In this document: piece after piece, positions 18,689 through 26,949 of the stretch | Layout of the letters: every line of letters starts with the position of its first letter | Numbering within the stretch: position 1 is the stretch's first letter | NCBI RefSeq assembly: GCF_000308575.1 | Contig: NZ_BAFZ01000023.1 | Location: forward strand, 1 to 64,000 | Reading direction: 5' to 3' | Origin: Nocardia exalbida NBRC 100660 | GTDB lineage: Bacteria; Actinomycetota; Actinomycetes; Mycobacteriales; Mycobacteriaceae | Length of the DNA: 64,000 bases | Translations under genes and position numbers: made by a program | Notes under the pieces: generated by a model | The model's input: the letters and a program-made list of their open reading frames with translations, nothing else | What the model was told of the DNA's origin: nothing | Databases searched by the model: none

Positions 18689-19135
18689 ATGATCGTCATC
18701 GCAGACACCTCGGGCATCCTCGCGCTTTTCAATCGTTCGGATCCTGAGCATTTCGCGGTGCGCCGAGCCGCAGATTCAGCGAGCGCCATTGTCGTCACTC
18801 TGCTGGCGCTGACCGAGGTGCATCATGTTGCAAGTGCTCGCGCCGGACGCAAGGTGGCCGATGGCATCCTCGGTTTGATAGCTGACCGAGTGGCGTCGAC
18901 GCGGATCGTCATCTCAGGCGTCGATGCGGCACAGTTGCATACTGCGGTCGATGTCCGTGGAAAATACGGCAACCTGAATCTCGACCTGGTGGGTGCGGTG
19001 TGTGTGGCTCTGGCCGACGAGTTCGATACCGACACCATCCTCACGCTCGACCGCCGCGACTTCCGAACCTTGCGTCCGCTCGGTCGCTACTCGGCGTTCC
19101 GGATATTGCCGGACGATTGGCGGCCCGCTACCTAG
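18689..19135 (+). CDS. PIN-domain protein (VapC-like), without a visible antitoxin
   Basis: A 148-residue PIN-domain protein. Acidic metal-binding residues are visible at IADTSG (Asp near residue 6), LTEVHH (Glu near 44), NLDLVGA (Asp near 97) and TLDRRDF (Asp near 117). PIN nucleases cut RNA; VapC toxins are neutralised by a small antitoxin usually encoded just upstream. The 48 bp to the divergent epimerase cannot encode one, and none follows on the same strand. It may be a solitary toxin with a distant antitoxin or a housekeeping PIN nuclease. Confidence 0.82.
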   Translation: MIVIADTSGILALFNRSDPEHFAVRRAADSASAIVVTLLALTEVHHVASARAGRKVADGILGLIADRVASTRIVISGVDAAQLHTAVDVRGKYGNLNLDLVGAVCVALADEFDTDTILTLDRRDFRTLRPLGRYSAFRILPDDWRPAT

Positions 19136-19215
19136 ATGTGCCACATGTTCGGCGACAGTGCGACTCCCGGTGCTGGACAACGTCCTGACCGCGGGTTCGG
19201 CGATTTGCGCGGGTA

Positions 19216-19671
19216 ATGAACGTCGGGCGAGCGCGGTTGGCTGCGGGGGCTTTGTTCGTTCGCGGCGATGAAATTCTGCTTGTGCACAAGACGTATGGCG
19301 ATGGGTGGGATCTGCCGGGCGGGTATGTGGAGCCGGGGGAGGCACCGGCGGCGGCCTGTCGGCGGGAGGTCGGTGAGGAACTCGGGATCGACCGGGTCGC
19401 TCGTCGGCTGCTGGTACACGATTGGGCGCCGAATCCTGGTGAGGGTGACAAGGTCCTGTACGTCTTCGATTGCGGCGAACTCGGCGCCGATGAGCGAGCG
19501 ATCCGCTTGCAGGAATCGGAACTCGACGCCTGGCGGTGGGTGGCGATCGCCGACGTCGGTGCGGTCGTGATCCCGCGCTTGGCGCGGCGCGTGCGGCAGG
19601 CGCACCTGGCGCACATCGATGGCTTGCCTCGCTACCTCGAACACGGCCGTCCGCTCGGGCCGGTCGATTAG
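19216..19671 (+). CDS. Nudix hydrolase
   Basis: A 151-residue protein. The Nudix box is complete: GGYVEPGEAPAAACRREVGE followed by ELGI (about residues 35-58), with the REVGEE metal-binding glutamates. Nudix enzymes hydrolyse nucleoside diphosphates linked to another moiety. The sequence does not tell the substrate. The ATG at 19216 gives the usual short strand before the box. Monocistronic; the PIN gene ends 80 bp upstream. Confidence 0.88.
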   Translation: MNVGRARLAAGALFVRGDEILLVHKTYGDGWDLPGGYVEPGEAPAAACRREVGEELGIDRVARRLLVHDWAPNPGEGDKVLYVFDCGELGADERAIRLQESELDAWRWVAIADVGAVVIPRLARRVRQAHLAHIDGLPRYLEHGRPLGPVD

Positions 19672-19711
19672 CTGCGCGCGGCCTCGGCGCGTTGGTGAAC
19701 CAGGGCTTGCG

Positions 19712-19735
19712 CTATACGTATACATCTACTTATAG
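19712..19735. promoter_or_regulatory. Imperfect inverted repeat upstream of the EXLDI/MMPL pair
   Basis: CTATACGTA (19712-19720) and TACTTATAG (19727-19735) form arms matching at 8 of 9 positions around six bases. TATACGTATA at 19713-19722 is itself palindromic. The AT-rich patch stands out from its GC-rich surroundings and lies 124 bp before the EXLDI gene start, fitting an operator overlapping a promoter. Confidence 0.45.
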
Positions 19736-19858
19736 TGAGATGGCGGCTCGGTCAGTCTGGAAACGTGGATTTCGCGCTCGGAGAGGCGGATTCGGAACGG
19801 GCCGACCTGCGGTAGACGCATGCCTGGATGCGCACTGATCTATGAAACGGGGAACATC

Positions 19859-20329
19859 ATGACGACCGATCCGAACGACCTGAGCGGGGCAGGCACTGTC
19901 GAGGAGCGGGAATCCGGCGTCACCATCGTGAAAGCGCCCACCGAACCGGGTGACCTCCGCCAGATCGTGTTGCGGGTGGGTCCGGGCGGCGGGCGCAGGC
20001 AGCGGTTCGTCGGCAGGCTGCTCGGTGAGTCGCGGGAGTACGACAAGGCCGGGATGAACGTGGTGCGCGTCTACGTGAGCCGTAAAGGCAAGTACGTGGT
20101 GCACCGGCGGGAATCGAACTGGCGCGAAATGTTCGGCGCGATCGACTGGACGGACTGGAAGAATTGGCGCGAGCTGCTGGGGGTCGGCGGCGGTGAGCGC
20201 GAATGGGGTGACTACACGGTGGAGATCGTGGATTCGCCCGCTGAACTGGACGGCCGGATTCCGGAGCACATCTACCGGACGGTCGTCGATATCGCCGAGA
20301 ACCCGACCTCGCAAGACCTTCAGATCTGA
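19859..20329 (+). CDS. EXLDI family protein
   Basis: A 156-residue soluble protein. The segments RQRFVGRLLGESREYDKAG, RKGKYVVHRRESNW and the C-terminal VDIAENPTSQDLQI resemble the small actinobacterial EXLDI family, named for a C-terminal motif that is here the variant QDLQI. No function is established. It stands 43 bp before an MMPL transporter on the same strand and probably shares its transcript. The ATG at 19859 follows GGGGAAC; an ATG at 19820 would add 13 residues of unlikely composition. Confidence 0.65.
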   Translation: MTTDPNDLSGAGTVEERESGVTIVKAPTEPGDLRQIVLRVGPGGGRRQRFVGRLLGESREYDKAGMNVVRVYVSRKGKYVVHRRESNWREMFGAIDWTDWKNWRELLGVGGGEREWGDYTVEIVDSPAELDGRIPEHIYRTVVDIAENPTSQDLQI

Positions 20330-20372
20330 GACACCGCCGCTTTCGGCGAATCCGGAAAGGATTTCTTCGCAG

Positions 20373-22526
20373 ATGTTCGCACGACTGGGGGCCGTGGTCG
20401 TCCACAATCCGTGGAAGGTGATCGGCCTGTGGCTGCTGCTCACCATCGCGGTGGTGGCCGCGGCGCCGGAACTCAAATCAACGACAGACCAATCCGCCTT
20501 CCTGCCTTCCCATTACGAGTCCATTCAGGCATTGGAGCTACAGCAGAAAGCTTTCCCGGACAGCTCAGCCCCCGCGGCGATCATCGTGTTCGCCCGCGAG
20601 GACGGCACGCCGTTGACCGACGCGGACGCGGCTTCGGTCGTGTCGATCGGCAACGACCTGCGCAACGCGCAGATCAAGGACGTCATCGGCATGCAACCGA
20701 CGCCGCCGTCGGAGAACCGCCTGATCCAGATCATCGCGGTGCAGATGACGAAGGTGACCAACCCGAACGACACCACCCAAGGCGAAGCGGTCAAGGCGCT
20801 GCGAGCGAAGCTGAAGGAGCGCGTCGGCGACACCGAACTGAAGGCGGGTATCACCGGCCAGGCGGCGCAGGTGCTGGACCAGCGCGAATCCGGCGACAAG
20901 GGCATGGCCATCATCGGCATCGCCACCGTCGTGCTGATCCTGGTGCTGTTGCTGATCATCTTCCGCAGCCCGGTGATCGCGTTGCTCCCGATCGTCGTGA
21001 TCGGGGCGGTCTCCAGCATGGTCAACGGATTGATCGCCGTGGTGGCCAAGGCCTTCGACTTGGAGATCGACGCATCGATCAGTGCCATCCTGGTGGTCGT
21101 GCTGTTCGGTGTCGGCACCGACTACATCCTGTTTCTGATGTTCCGCTACCGCGAACGGCTGCGGGCGGGCGAGGATCCGAAGACCGCCATGGTCAGCGCC
21201 GTCACCCGGGTGGGTGAGGCGATCACGTCCGCGGCCGGCGCGGTGATCATCGCGTTCATGGCGCTGGTGCTGTCCACGCTCGGCATGTTCCGCGCCATGG
21301 GCCCGGCACTGGCGATCGCGGTGGCGATCGCGCTGGCGGCGGGGCTGACGCTGGTTCCCGCGGTGGTCTCGCTGCTGGGCACCAAGGTGTTCTGGCCGTC
21401 CAAGGCGTGGCGCACCGAACCGAAGGGCGCGCGGTTCACCGCCGTCGGCAACGCGCTCGGTCGCCGGCCCGCTGTGTTCGCCGTGGCCTCCGGCGGTGTG
21501 TTGGTGGTGCTGGGGATCTTCGCCCTCGGCTTCCACCCGACCTTCGATCTCAGCTCCGGATCGACCTCGGAGGCGTCGGAATCCGTCGTCTACAGCAAGG
21601 AATTGGTCAAGGGATTGCCCGCCGGGACGACCCAGCCTTCGGATGTCCTGTTGCGATCCGACGGTGCGTTGACCACCGAGCAGCTCACCGCCTACCGCAA
21701 CGAGTTGGCCGGTGTGCCCGGTGTGGGACAGGTGGCCGAGCCGAAGTTGTCCGCGGACAAGACGATCGCCGACTTCGCGGTGACGCTGAATGCCGCGCCG
21801 GAGTCGGATGCCGCGCTGGACACCGTCAAGGGGCGGCTGCGCGACACCGCGCACTCCGCTGCGCCCGCAGGTACGACCGCCGCGGTCGGTGGTTTGACCT
21901 CGGTGTTCGTCGATTTCCAGGACGCGATGGCGCGGGATTACGCGATCGTCTTCCCGGTGGCGGCGATCCTGATCATGATCGTGCTCGGGTTGTTGCTGCG
22001 CAGTCTGGTCGCTCCGTGGTATCTGATGGCCTCGGTGTTCCTCGGCTTCGCCGCAACGCTCGGCGCCGCGGTGCTGGTCTTCCAGCATTTCCGGGGCGAG
22101 ACCGGCCTGATCTTCACCCTGCCGGTGATCATGTACCTGTTCGTGGTCGCGCTGGGCACCGACTACAACATCCTCATGGTCGCCCGGCTGCGGGAAGAGG
22201 CGCGCGAGGGCAACGAGCCGAAACAGGCCGCGGCACTGGCTCTGCGGCACACCGGCCCCACCATCGCGGCGGCCGGCGTGATCCTGGCGGGAACGTTCGC
22301 GTCGATGATGCTGGCGGGTAACAACGTCCTCGCGCAGATGGGCTTCGCCATCTCGGTGGGTATCGCGATCGCGGCCTTCGTCATGGCCATGTTCTTCACA
22401 CCCGCGCTGACGGCGATCATCGGGCACAAGGCGTGGTGGCCGGGTCATGGTGATCAGAAACCCGAAGGTTCGGGAACCGGCGCGCGCGTCGTGGAACCCG
22501 CCGTCGGCGTGAGCCGATCGGAATAG
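20373..22526 (+). CDS. MMPL-family RND transporter
   Basis: A 717-residue membrane protein with two RND repeats. The first helix is at about residues 14-33, followed by an extracellular domain. Helical blocks at about 190-350 and 540-700 each carry the hallmark GTDY motif (GTDYILFLMFRYRER and GTDYNILMVARLREE), whose Asp/Tyr relay protons. MMPL proteins export lipids, siderophores or drugs in mycolic-acid bacteria. It is co-directional with the EXLDI gene and followed by a strong terminator. It lies 7 kb from the siderophore island and has no iron box, so a siderophore role is not suggested by the sequence. Confidence 0.9.
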   Translation: MFARLGAVVVHNPWKVIGLWLLLTIAVVAAAPELKSTTDQSAFLPSHYESIQALELQQKAFPDSSAPAAIIVFAREDGTPLTDADAASVVSIGNDLRNAQIKDVIGMQPTPPSENRLIQIIAVQMTKVTNPNDTTQGEAVKALRAKLKERVGDTELKAGITGQAAQVLDQRESGDKGMAIIGIATVVLILVLLLIIFRSPVIALLPIVVIGAVSSMVNGLIAVVAKAFDLEIDASISAILVVVLFGVGTDYILFLMFRYRERLRAGEDPKTAMVSAVTRVGEAITSAAGAVIIAFMALVLSTLGMFRAMGPALAIAVAIALAAGLTLVPAVVSLLGTKVFWPSKAWRTEPKGARFTAVGNALGRRPAVFAVASGGVLVVLGIFALGFHPTFDLSSGSTSEASESVVYSKELVKGLPAGTTQPSDVLLRSDGALTTEQLTAYRNELAGVPGVGQVAEPKLSADKTIADFAVTLNAAPESDAALDTVKGRLRDTAHSAAPAGTTAAVGGLTSVFVDFQDAMARDYAIVFPVAAILIMIVLGLLLRSLVAPWYLMASVFLGFAATLGAAVLVFQHFRGETGLIFTLPVIMYLFVVALGTDYNILMVARLREEAREGNEPKQAAALALRHTGPTIAAAGVILAGTFASMMLAGNNVLAQMGFAISVGIAIAAFVMAMFFTPALTAIIGHKAWWPGHGDQKPEGSGTGARVVEPAVGVSRSE

Positions 22527-22560
22527 GAGCCGCTGGGCCCGGGTGCTCGACCCGGAACAG

Positions 22561-22597
22561 AGCTGTGCACCCGGATCCACCGGGTGCACAGCTTTTT
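22561..22597 (+). terminator. Rho-independent terminator after the MMPL gene
   Basis: AGCTGTGCACCCGG (22561-22574) and CCGGGTGCACAGCT (22580-22593) form a perfect 14-bp stem with a 5-base loop, followed by a T-run to 22597. It lies 34 bp after the MMPL stop. Confidence 0.93.
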
Positions 22598-22678
22598 CGG
22601 GCGAGGAACGGTGCCAGGTTGTCGGAGGAACTCGCTCGCGACTCCGGCGGGCCGAAGCGACCGGCCGACGGGCGGCGC

Positions 22679-25642
22679 TCAGCCGATGGCCGCGTAGGGG
22701 CGGTGGACTTTGAGCGCCGAGTCCAGCACGCGAGTGACCGCGGAGCGGGAGACACCCAGTTCGTTCGCGATGGCGGGGGTCGAACCGCCCTGATCGGCGA
22801 GCGTCAGGATCTCCCTGACCTCCTCGATCGGCAGGGCGGACAGGCGCCGGTCGGTGATGGCCCGCGCGATCGCGGAGATCTCGTCGTCGTCGGTGGCGGC
22901 TTCCTCCGGCTCGGTGGGGAATTCGTCGTCCTCGTCGTCGGCATCGAGGATCGGCATCGGTTCGACGCGCGGGTGCGTGGGCTGGGGGGTTTCCTCGAGG
23001 GCCAGTTGTTCACTCTCCGCGTCGGCGGAGCGGTCGTTCTGCTCGGCGGACGTCGACTTTCCGCGCTTCGCCGCGCGCGGGGCGGTGGCGTTCGGATGCA
23101 CCTGTGCGGCAGTGCCGGCGGTCGTGGCGGGCGGCGTGCGGGTGGCTTCGGTGGAGCCCGGGTGCCGGGCCGCGTCGTCGCCACGAGGTGCGCGCTCGAT
23201 CGAATGTTCGCTCGGATGAGGGTTCACGTGCGGTGATGTCGCGGTATTCGTCCGTGCCGACCGCTCATCGAAACCGAAGCCGTCGTGCAGATCATCGAGC
23301 GAGATCTGCTGGGCCGCAGCGGACTGCGCGGGTTCCAGACGCGGCTTCCCGCTGCCGGGCGCAGACGCTCGCGCTCCGCTGATCGCGGCGTGCTCGGCAG
23401 CGACCGGGAAGGACTGTGCCGCTTCCGGGTCGGCCGCTCGGCTCATGGGTCCGTCGGTGCGGACATCCGAGACGCGATCGTCGATCGACGCGACCGGCTC
23501 GGATGAGGGCGCCTCTTGGCCACTGACAACAGACGCCGTCGCACTCCCGTCGGCAGCGTGGGTGCCCAGGTGGTCTTCCGCGGCGAGGGACGCGGTGTGC
23601 CTGTCGATCGGAAGAGGGTGCGGACTGATGTCGGTGGTGTGACCGTTGGTGGTCGGACGAACGTTGTGCCCATTGCCTGCGGGAGCGGCAACGGTATGGC
23701 CGTTGATGCCGTGGACGCCGGTGATCGGCCCGTGGGGAGCATCGCCGGTCGCGAGGAACTCGGCGGTGTGGCCGTTGAGAGTGGGCCGAACCGGATCACC
23801 GTTGGCCCGCAACTGCTGCACGTTGGTCTCGGCCGGGGAGCCAACGGCGTGGTTGTCGTCGGCCTGCGGGGAGTGTGCATTGTCGTTGGCAGGGGCGGCA
23901 GCGATGTCGGCGGCCGGTCGAACGGTGTATCCGTTGATCTGCGGGGGGTGTGCGTTGCTGTCGCCGGGGCGCTCGACGTTGCGGCCGTTGGCCTTTGGAG
24001 TACTGGGGGCCTGCTCGGGAGCGGCTTGGCCGGTGGTGGCGGGGAACCCGACTGTGTGGCTGTTGGTGGTCGGGTGGAGTGTGTGCCCGTTGATCTGCGG
24101 AGGATGGGCGTTGCCGTCGTCCGGGGGCGCGGCGGTGTGGCTGTTGGTGTTCGGGTGAACGGTGTGTCCGTTGATCTGCGGGGAATGGGCACTGCCGTCG
24201 GCGGTGTGGCCGTTGGTGGCCGGGCGAACGGTATGTCCGTTTATCTGTGGAAGGTGTGCGGTCCCGTCGACCGGGGTCTCGCAGTCGACCCGCCGGATGG
24301 ATCGGCCGTTCAGGGAGAGGTCATGGCCGTTGACGGTGGTCTCGACCGGGAGACCGTTCGGAGCCTGCGGAAGTGTGGTTCCGTTCGGCCGGAAGCCGAC
24401 CGTATGGCCGCTGGTCGAACGCTCGTCGGCCGGGCCGGAAGTGGAGTAGCTCTCACGCGTCTCGCCATTCTCAGGGTTCGCCGCAGCGAACTGGGCGTGA
24501 TCGACTGACGAGCGACCGAGTGGACGGCCGTCGACCGACGCGATGCGGGTGTGGCCGTTGGTCAGCGAAAGGACGGCGTGGCCATTGGTGTAGTGAGTGT
24601 CGGTCGAGCCCGAGGCCTCGTCGGAGGCGACTTCTTCGTCGCCATCCTCACGACTCACCGCAGCGAGGAAGGCGTGGTCGGCGTCTGACGCGCCGGGCAC
24701 GGTCGTCGGCCTCGTGGACTCGTCCTGCGTGTCGCGCCGCATGCCGGCCGATACGCCCGGAATCGGGCGGTGAGCGTAGGTTTCACTCCCGGGACGGCTT
24801 GTCGCCGCCCCGTCGAGCGAGTGATATCCATCGGCTTCCGGCATGCCCGGTTGCGCATCGAGACGGATCATCCGCCGGTCACCTTCGATCACCGGCGCGC
24901 CGTCGATCAGCACCGCGTACCGCGCGGCCACCCAGGCGTGCAGCCAGATCACGACGCCGACCATCACCGGCGCGATCGCGTACTCGGCGGCGCGGCCGAG
25001 GTCGCCCGCGGCGAGGTGCGGTCCGGTGTTGAGCGCGACGGTGGTGCCGAGCAGCGCCGCCTCGAAGAAGAGCACCTTGCCGCGCGCCAGCTCGCGGCCC
25101 CACCGCGCCGCGGTCGTGGCCGCGACCATGATGGTGATGATCGGGATCGAGATCATCGCCTCGATGCCGTAGCTCAACCAGTACAGCGGATCGGACATGT
25201 CGCCGCTGGGCACCAGATTGTGCTGCACGTTGACTCCGGCCCACACCATGCCGAGGACGACTACCGAGATCAAGGCGCGCGACGACCACTCCGCCCGCCG
25301 GTAGAGCTGCGCCAGGCGCGCGTCCTCGCTGGAGGCCCGCCGCCGCGCCGCCAGCGCGCGCCGGTGCCAGCGGTCGTCGGCTTCCTCCGAGCGGCGCAAT
25401 GCCGCCGCCGACTTCCGATCACGCTGCTCGGCGGCCAGCTCCGCCTCGATTTCCCGGCGCCGCTGCTTGCGCCGCTGCGCACGAATCCATTCCGCGAGTT
25501 CGCGCTCCGCGGTGATCTCGCGTTCGGACAGCACTTCCAACAGCGCCGGATCCAATTGCAGGGGCAATTTGCCGCGCGCGGTCTCGACTTGCTGTGCCAG
25601 CGCGGCAATCTCGGAACTACCGTTCGAGGGTTCGTCGGGCAT
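22679..25642 (-). CDS. Large membrane-anchored protein with NGHT-type repeats and a C-terminal helix-turn-helix
   Basis: A 987-residue protein of no family I can name. Residues ~20-110 are a highly charged Arg/Glu/Ala-rich coiled coil. About four membrane segments follow (roughly residues 125-265, e.g. LSYGIEAMISIPIITIMVAA and APVMVGVVIWLHAWVAA). Residues ~345-675 are a low-complexity tract built from variants of AHPPQINGHTV and ATNGHT. Residues ~675-920 are acidic, Pro/Ala/Thr-rich and probably disordered. The last ~60 residues hold a helix-turn-helix (TPAIANELGVSRSAVTRVL). The layout suggests a membrane protein with a cytoplasmic DNA-binding tail. The ATG at 25642 follows GGAAGG; monocistronic. 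Function unknown. Confidence 0.85.
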   Translation of the reverse strand: MPDEPSNGSSEIAALAQQVETARGKLPLQLDPALLEVLSEREITAERELAEWIRAQRRKQRRREIEAELAAEQRDRKSAAALRRSEEADDRWHRRALAARRRASSEDARLAQLYRRAEWSSRALISVVVLGMVWAGVNVQHNLVPSGDMSDPLYWLSYGIEAMISIPIITIMVAATTAARWGRELARGKVLFFEAALLGTTVALNTGPHLAAGDLGRAAEYAIAPVMVGVVIWLHAWVAARYAVLIDGAPVIEGDRRMIRLDAQPGMPEADGYHSLDGAATSRPGSETYAHRPIPGVSAGMRRDTQDESTRPTTVPGASDADHAFLAAVSREDGDEEVASDEASGSTDTHYTNGHAVLSLTNGHTRIASVDGRPLGRSSVDHAQFAAANPENGETRESYSTSGPADERSTSGHTVGFRPNGTTLPQAPNGLPVETTVNGHDLSLNGRSIRRVDCETPVDGTAHLPQINGHTVRPATNGHTADGSAHSPQINGHTVHPNTNSHTAAPPDDGNAHPPQINGHTLHPTTNSHTVGFPATTGQAAPEQAPSTPKANGRNVERPGDSNAHPPQINGYTVRPAADIAAAPANDNAHSPQADDNHAVGSPAETNVQQLRANGDPVRPTLNGHTAEFLATGDAPHGPITGVHGINGHTVAAPAGNGHNVRPTTNGHTTDISPHPLPIDRHTASLAAEDHLGTHAADGSATASVVSGQEAPSSEPVASIDDRVSDVRTDGPMSRAADPEAAQSFPVAAEHAAISGARASAPGSGKPRLEPAQSAAAQQISLDDLHDGFGFDERSARTNTATSPHVNPHPSEHSIERAPRGDDAARHPGSTEATRTPPATTAGTAAQVHPNATAPRAAKRGKSTSAEQNDRSADAESEQLALEETPQPTHPRVEPMPILDADDEDDEFPTEPEEAATDDDEISAIARAITDRRLSALPIEEVREILTLADQGGSTPAIANELGVSRSAVTRVLDSALKVHRPYAAIG
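23620..24600 (-). repeat. Coding repeat tract (NGHT/INGHTV units)
   Basis: Within the 987-residue protein, about 20 copies of (I/T)NGHT-like pentapeptides recur at 10-30 residue intervals. At least four longer units read close to (H/S)PPQINGHTV. The DNA repeats too: CCGTTGATCTGCGG on the plus strand occurs near 23932, 24090 and 24168, with a variant near 24237. Units are degenerate and of unequal length, which argues for old, drifting duplications. Confidence 0.8.
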
Positions 25643-26144
25643 CGCGAGCCTTCCCAAGAGCAGGTGTCATGTCGGGTGGTGGAGACATGAGTGCTCGAAC
25701 ATATGTGTGATCGGAGTGAGACTAAACCGACCTCTGCTCGTGGTCAATGTGGCGGTCGCCGGACCGAAGGCGACACGCCGAACAGGCGAAATTCGTGGCC
25801 CGGCTCGAAAATCCGGATGAGCGGCGGATTCATCGGTACTGTCCGCGTGTCGAAACTCCGTTCGAATCATCGCATGACAAACGCGTGAAATTCTCCGCTA
25901 CCACGTTCCCGCACACCTATGCCTCAGCCGAACGCCGACCCACCCAGCCAACCGCGCCCGCGTCGTGGAAACGTAGCGACACCAAGCCCGCGTCGTTCGC
26001 GTCCGAAATGGTTGCCGTGCTCGTACCGAACGTGCCTGAACCGATCACCTGATCCTGCGCAAGCCACTGTCCGTATCTTCCACACTCCCGCGCCCAGCGC
26101 ACCGCAACTCCCGGTTTCGAGCGAAGCGAGACCGAGCATGCGCC
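25643..26144. other. Intergenic region of about 500 bases without a recognisable gene
   Basis: The region separates the start of the 987-residue protein gene from the terminator of the CPBP/pseudouridine synthase unit. Open frames here have poor coding character. A short dyad ACATATGT at 25698-25705, about 55 bp upstream of the large gene's start, may belong to its promoter. Nothing else was seen. Confidence 0.45.
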
Positions 26145-26192
26145 GTTCGCGGCCAAGAGGGGGCCGCGAACACCCAGCGCCGCAGGCGCTGG
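26145..26192 (-). terminator. Tandem hairpin terminator of the pseudouridine synthase-CPBP unit
   Basis: Two perfect hairpins stand 14 bp after the CPBP gene's stop codon. CCAGCGCC/GGCGCTGG (26174-26192) has a 3-base loop and GTTCGCGGCC/GGCCGCGAAC (26145-26171) a 7-base loop. Neither has a clear U-tract. Confidence 0.7.
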
Positions 26193-26205
26193 AAAACGAT
26201 TCAGC

Positions 26206-26949
26206 TCAGCTCAGCGTGGTGTGCCACACGATGGCGGCCGCCAAGGCTCCCGCGCCGTTGACCGACCAGTGCAGGGCGATCGGAGCGAGCAGGCTTCCAC
26301 TGCGTTGGCGCAGCCAGGTGAACACCACGCCCGCCGCGGCTGTCGCGAGGACGGCGAGCAGGATCCCGATGACCTGTCCGGCGACGCCGCCGCCGACGAC
26401 TCCGCTCAGACCGCGGTTGCCCGAGGTGAGACCGAAGGAGGACGCGATATGCCAGAGACCGAACAAGAGCGAGCCCGCCGCGAAGACGCCTCGCGCACCG
26501 TAGGCGCGTAGCAGTGTGCCGTGCAGCACGCCGCGGAAGGCCAGCTCCTCCGGTATCACGGTTTGTAGCGGGATGACGATCATCGAGGCGATCAGCGCGC
26601 CGGAGACGGTCGCGTAGCGATCGGCCAGGAAGAAGGGCCGGGTCAGCGGTAGCGCCGCCCCGATCGCCACGACCGCGAGGACCAGCGCCACCGCGGCGAG
26701 CGCGTAGCGCGAACCGCGCCGCCAGTGCCGGGGCGAAAGGCCCAGTTCCGACCAGCCGAGACCGCGCCTGCGCACCAGCGCGAGCAGTGCGAGCGCCGCG
26801 ACCGGCACCGTCACGATGCTCGCCCACGCGGTGGTGAAGTGCGCGATCAGATTGGTGCCCGCCAGGACGATCACTACGACGGCGACGTCCACGTAGGCGT
26901 GCACTTCGTGGCGTGGGCGGGGCGGTGCTGCTAGAGCCGGCTCAGACAT
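26206..26949 (-). CDS. CPBP-family intramembrane glutamic endopeptidase (CAAX protease-like)
   Basis: A 247-residue polytopic membrane protein. The CPBP/ABI motifs are in order: PEELAFRGVL (EExxxR, about residue 134), FGLWHIAS (conserved His) and HWSVNGAG (second His) near the C-terminus. These residues form the active site of Rce1-like intramembrane proteases. In bacteria the substrates are mostly unknown; some members act in immunity to bacteriocins. The ATG at 26949 overlaps the end of the pseudouridine synthase gene by eight bases, so the two are co-translated. Confidence 0.88.
   Translation of the reverse strand: MSEPALAAPPRPRHEVHAYVDVAVVVIVLAGTNLIAHFTTAWASIVTVPVAALALLALVRRRGLGWSELGLSPRHWRRGSRYALAAVALVLAVVAIGAALPLTRPFFLADRYATVSGALIASMIVIPLQTVIPEELAFRGVLHGTLLRAYGARGVFAAGSLLFGLWHIASSFGLTSGNRGLSGVVGGGVAGQVIGILLAVLATAAAGVVFTWLRQRSGSLLAPIALHWSVNGAGALAAAIVWHTTLS

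Noticed and set aside
23620..24600. Regularly recurring DNA motif that could suggest a CRISPR array
   Set aside because: The repeats keep one open reading frame, have unequal spacing and degenerate copies, and encode NGHT peptide units; no cas genes are nearby.
25919..26511. Open frames on the plus strand over the CPBP gene and its upstream gap
   Set aside because: They are mirror-frame shadows of the CPBP protease gene or cover intergenic sequence, with no family resemblance or ribosome-binding site.
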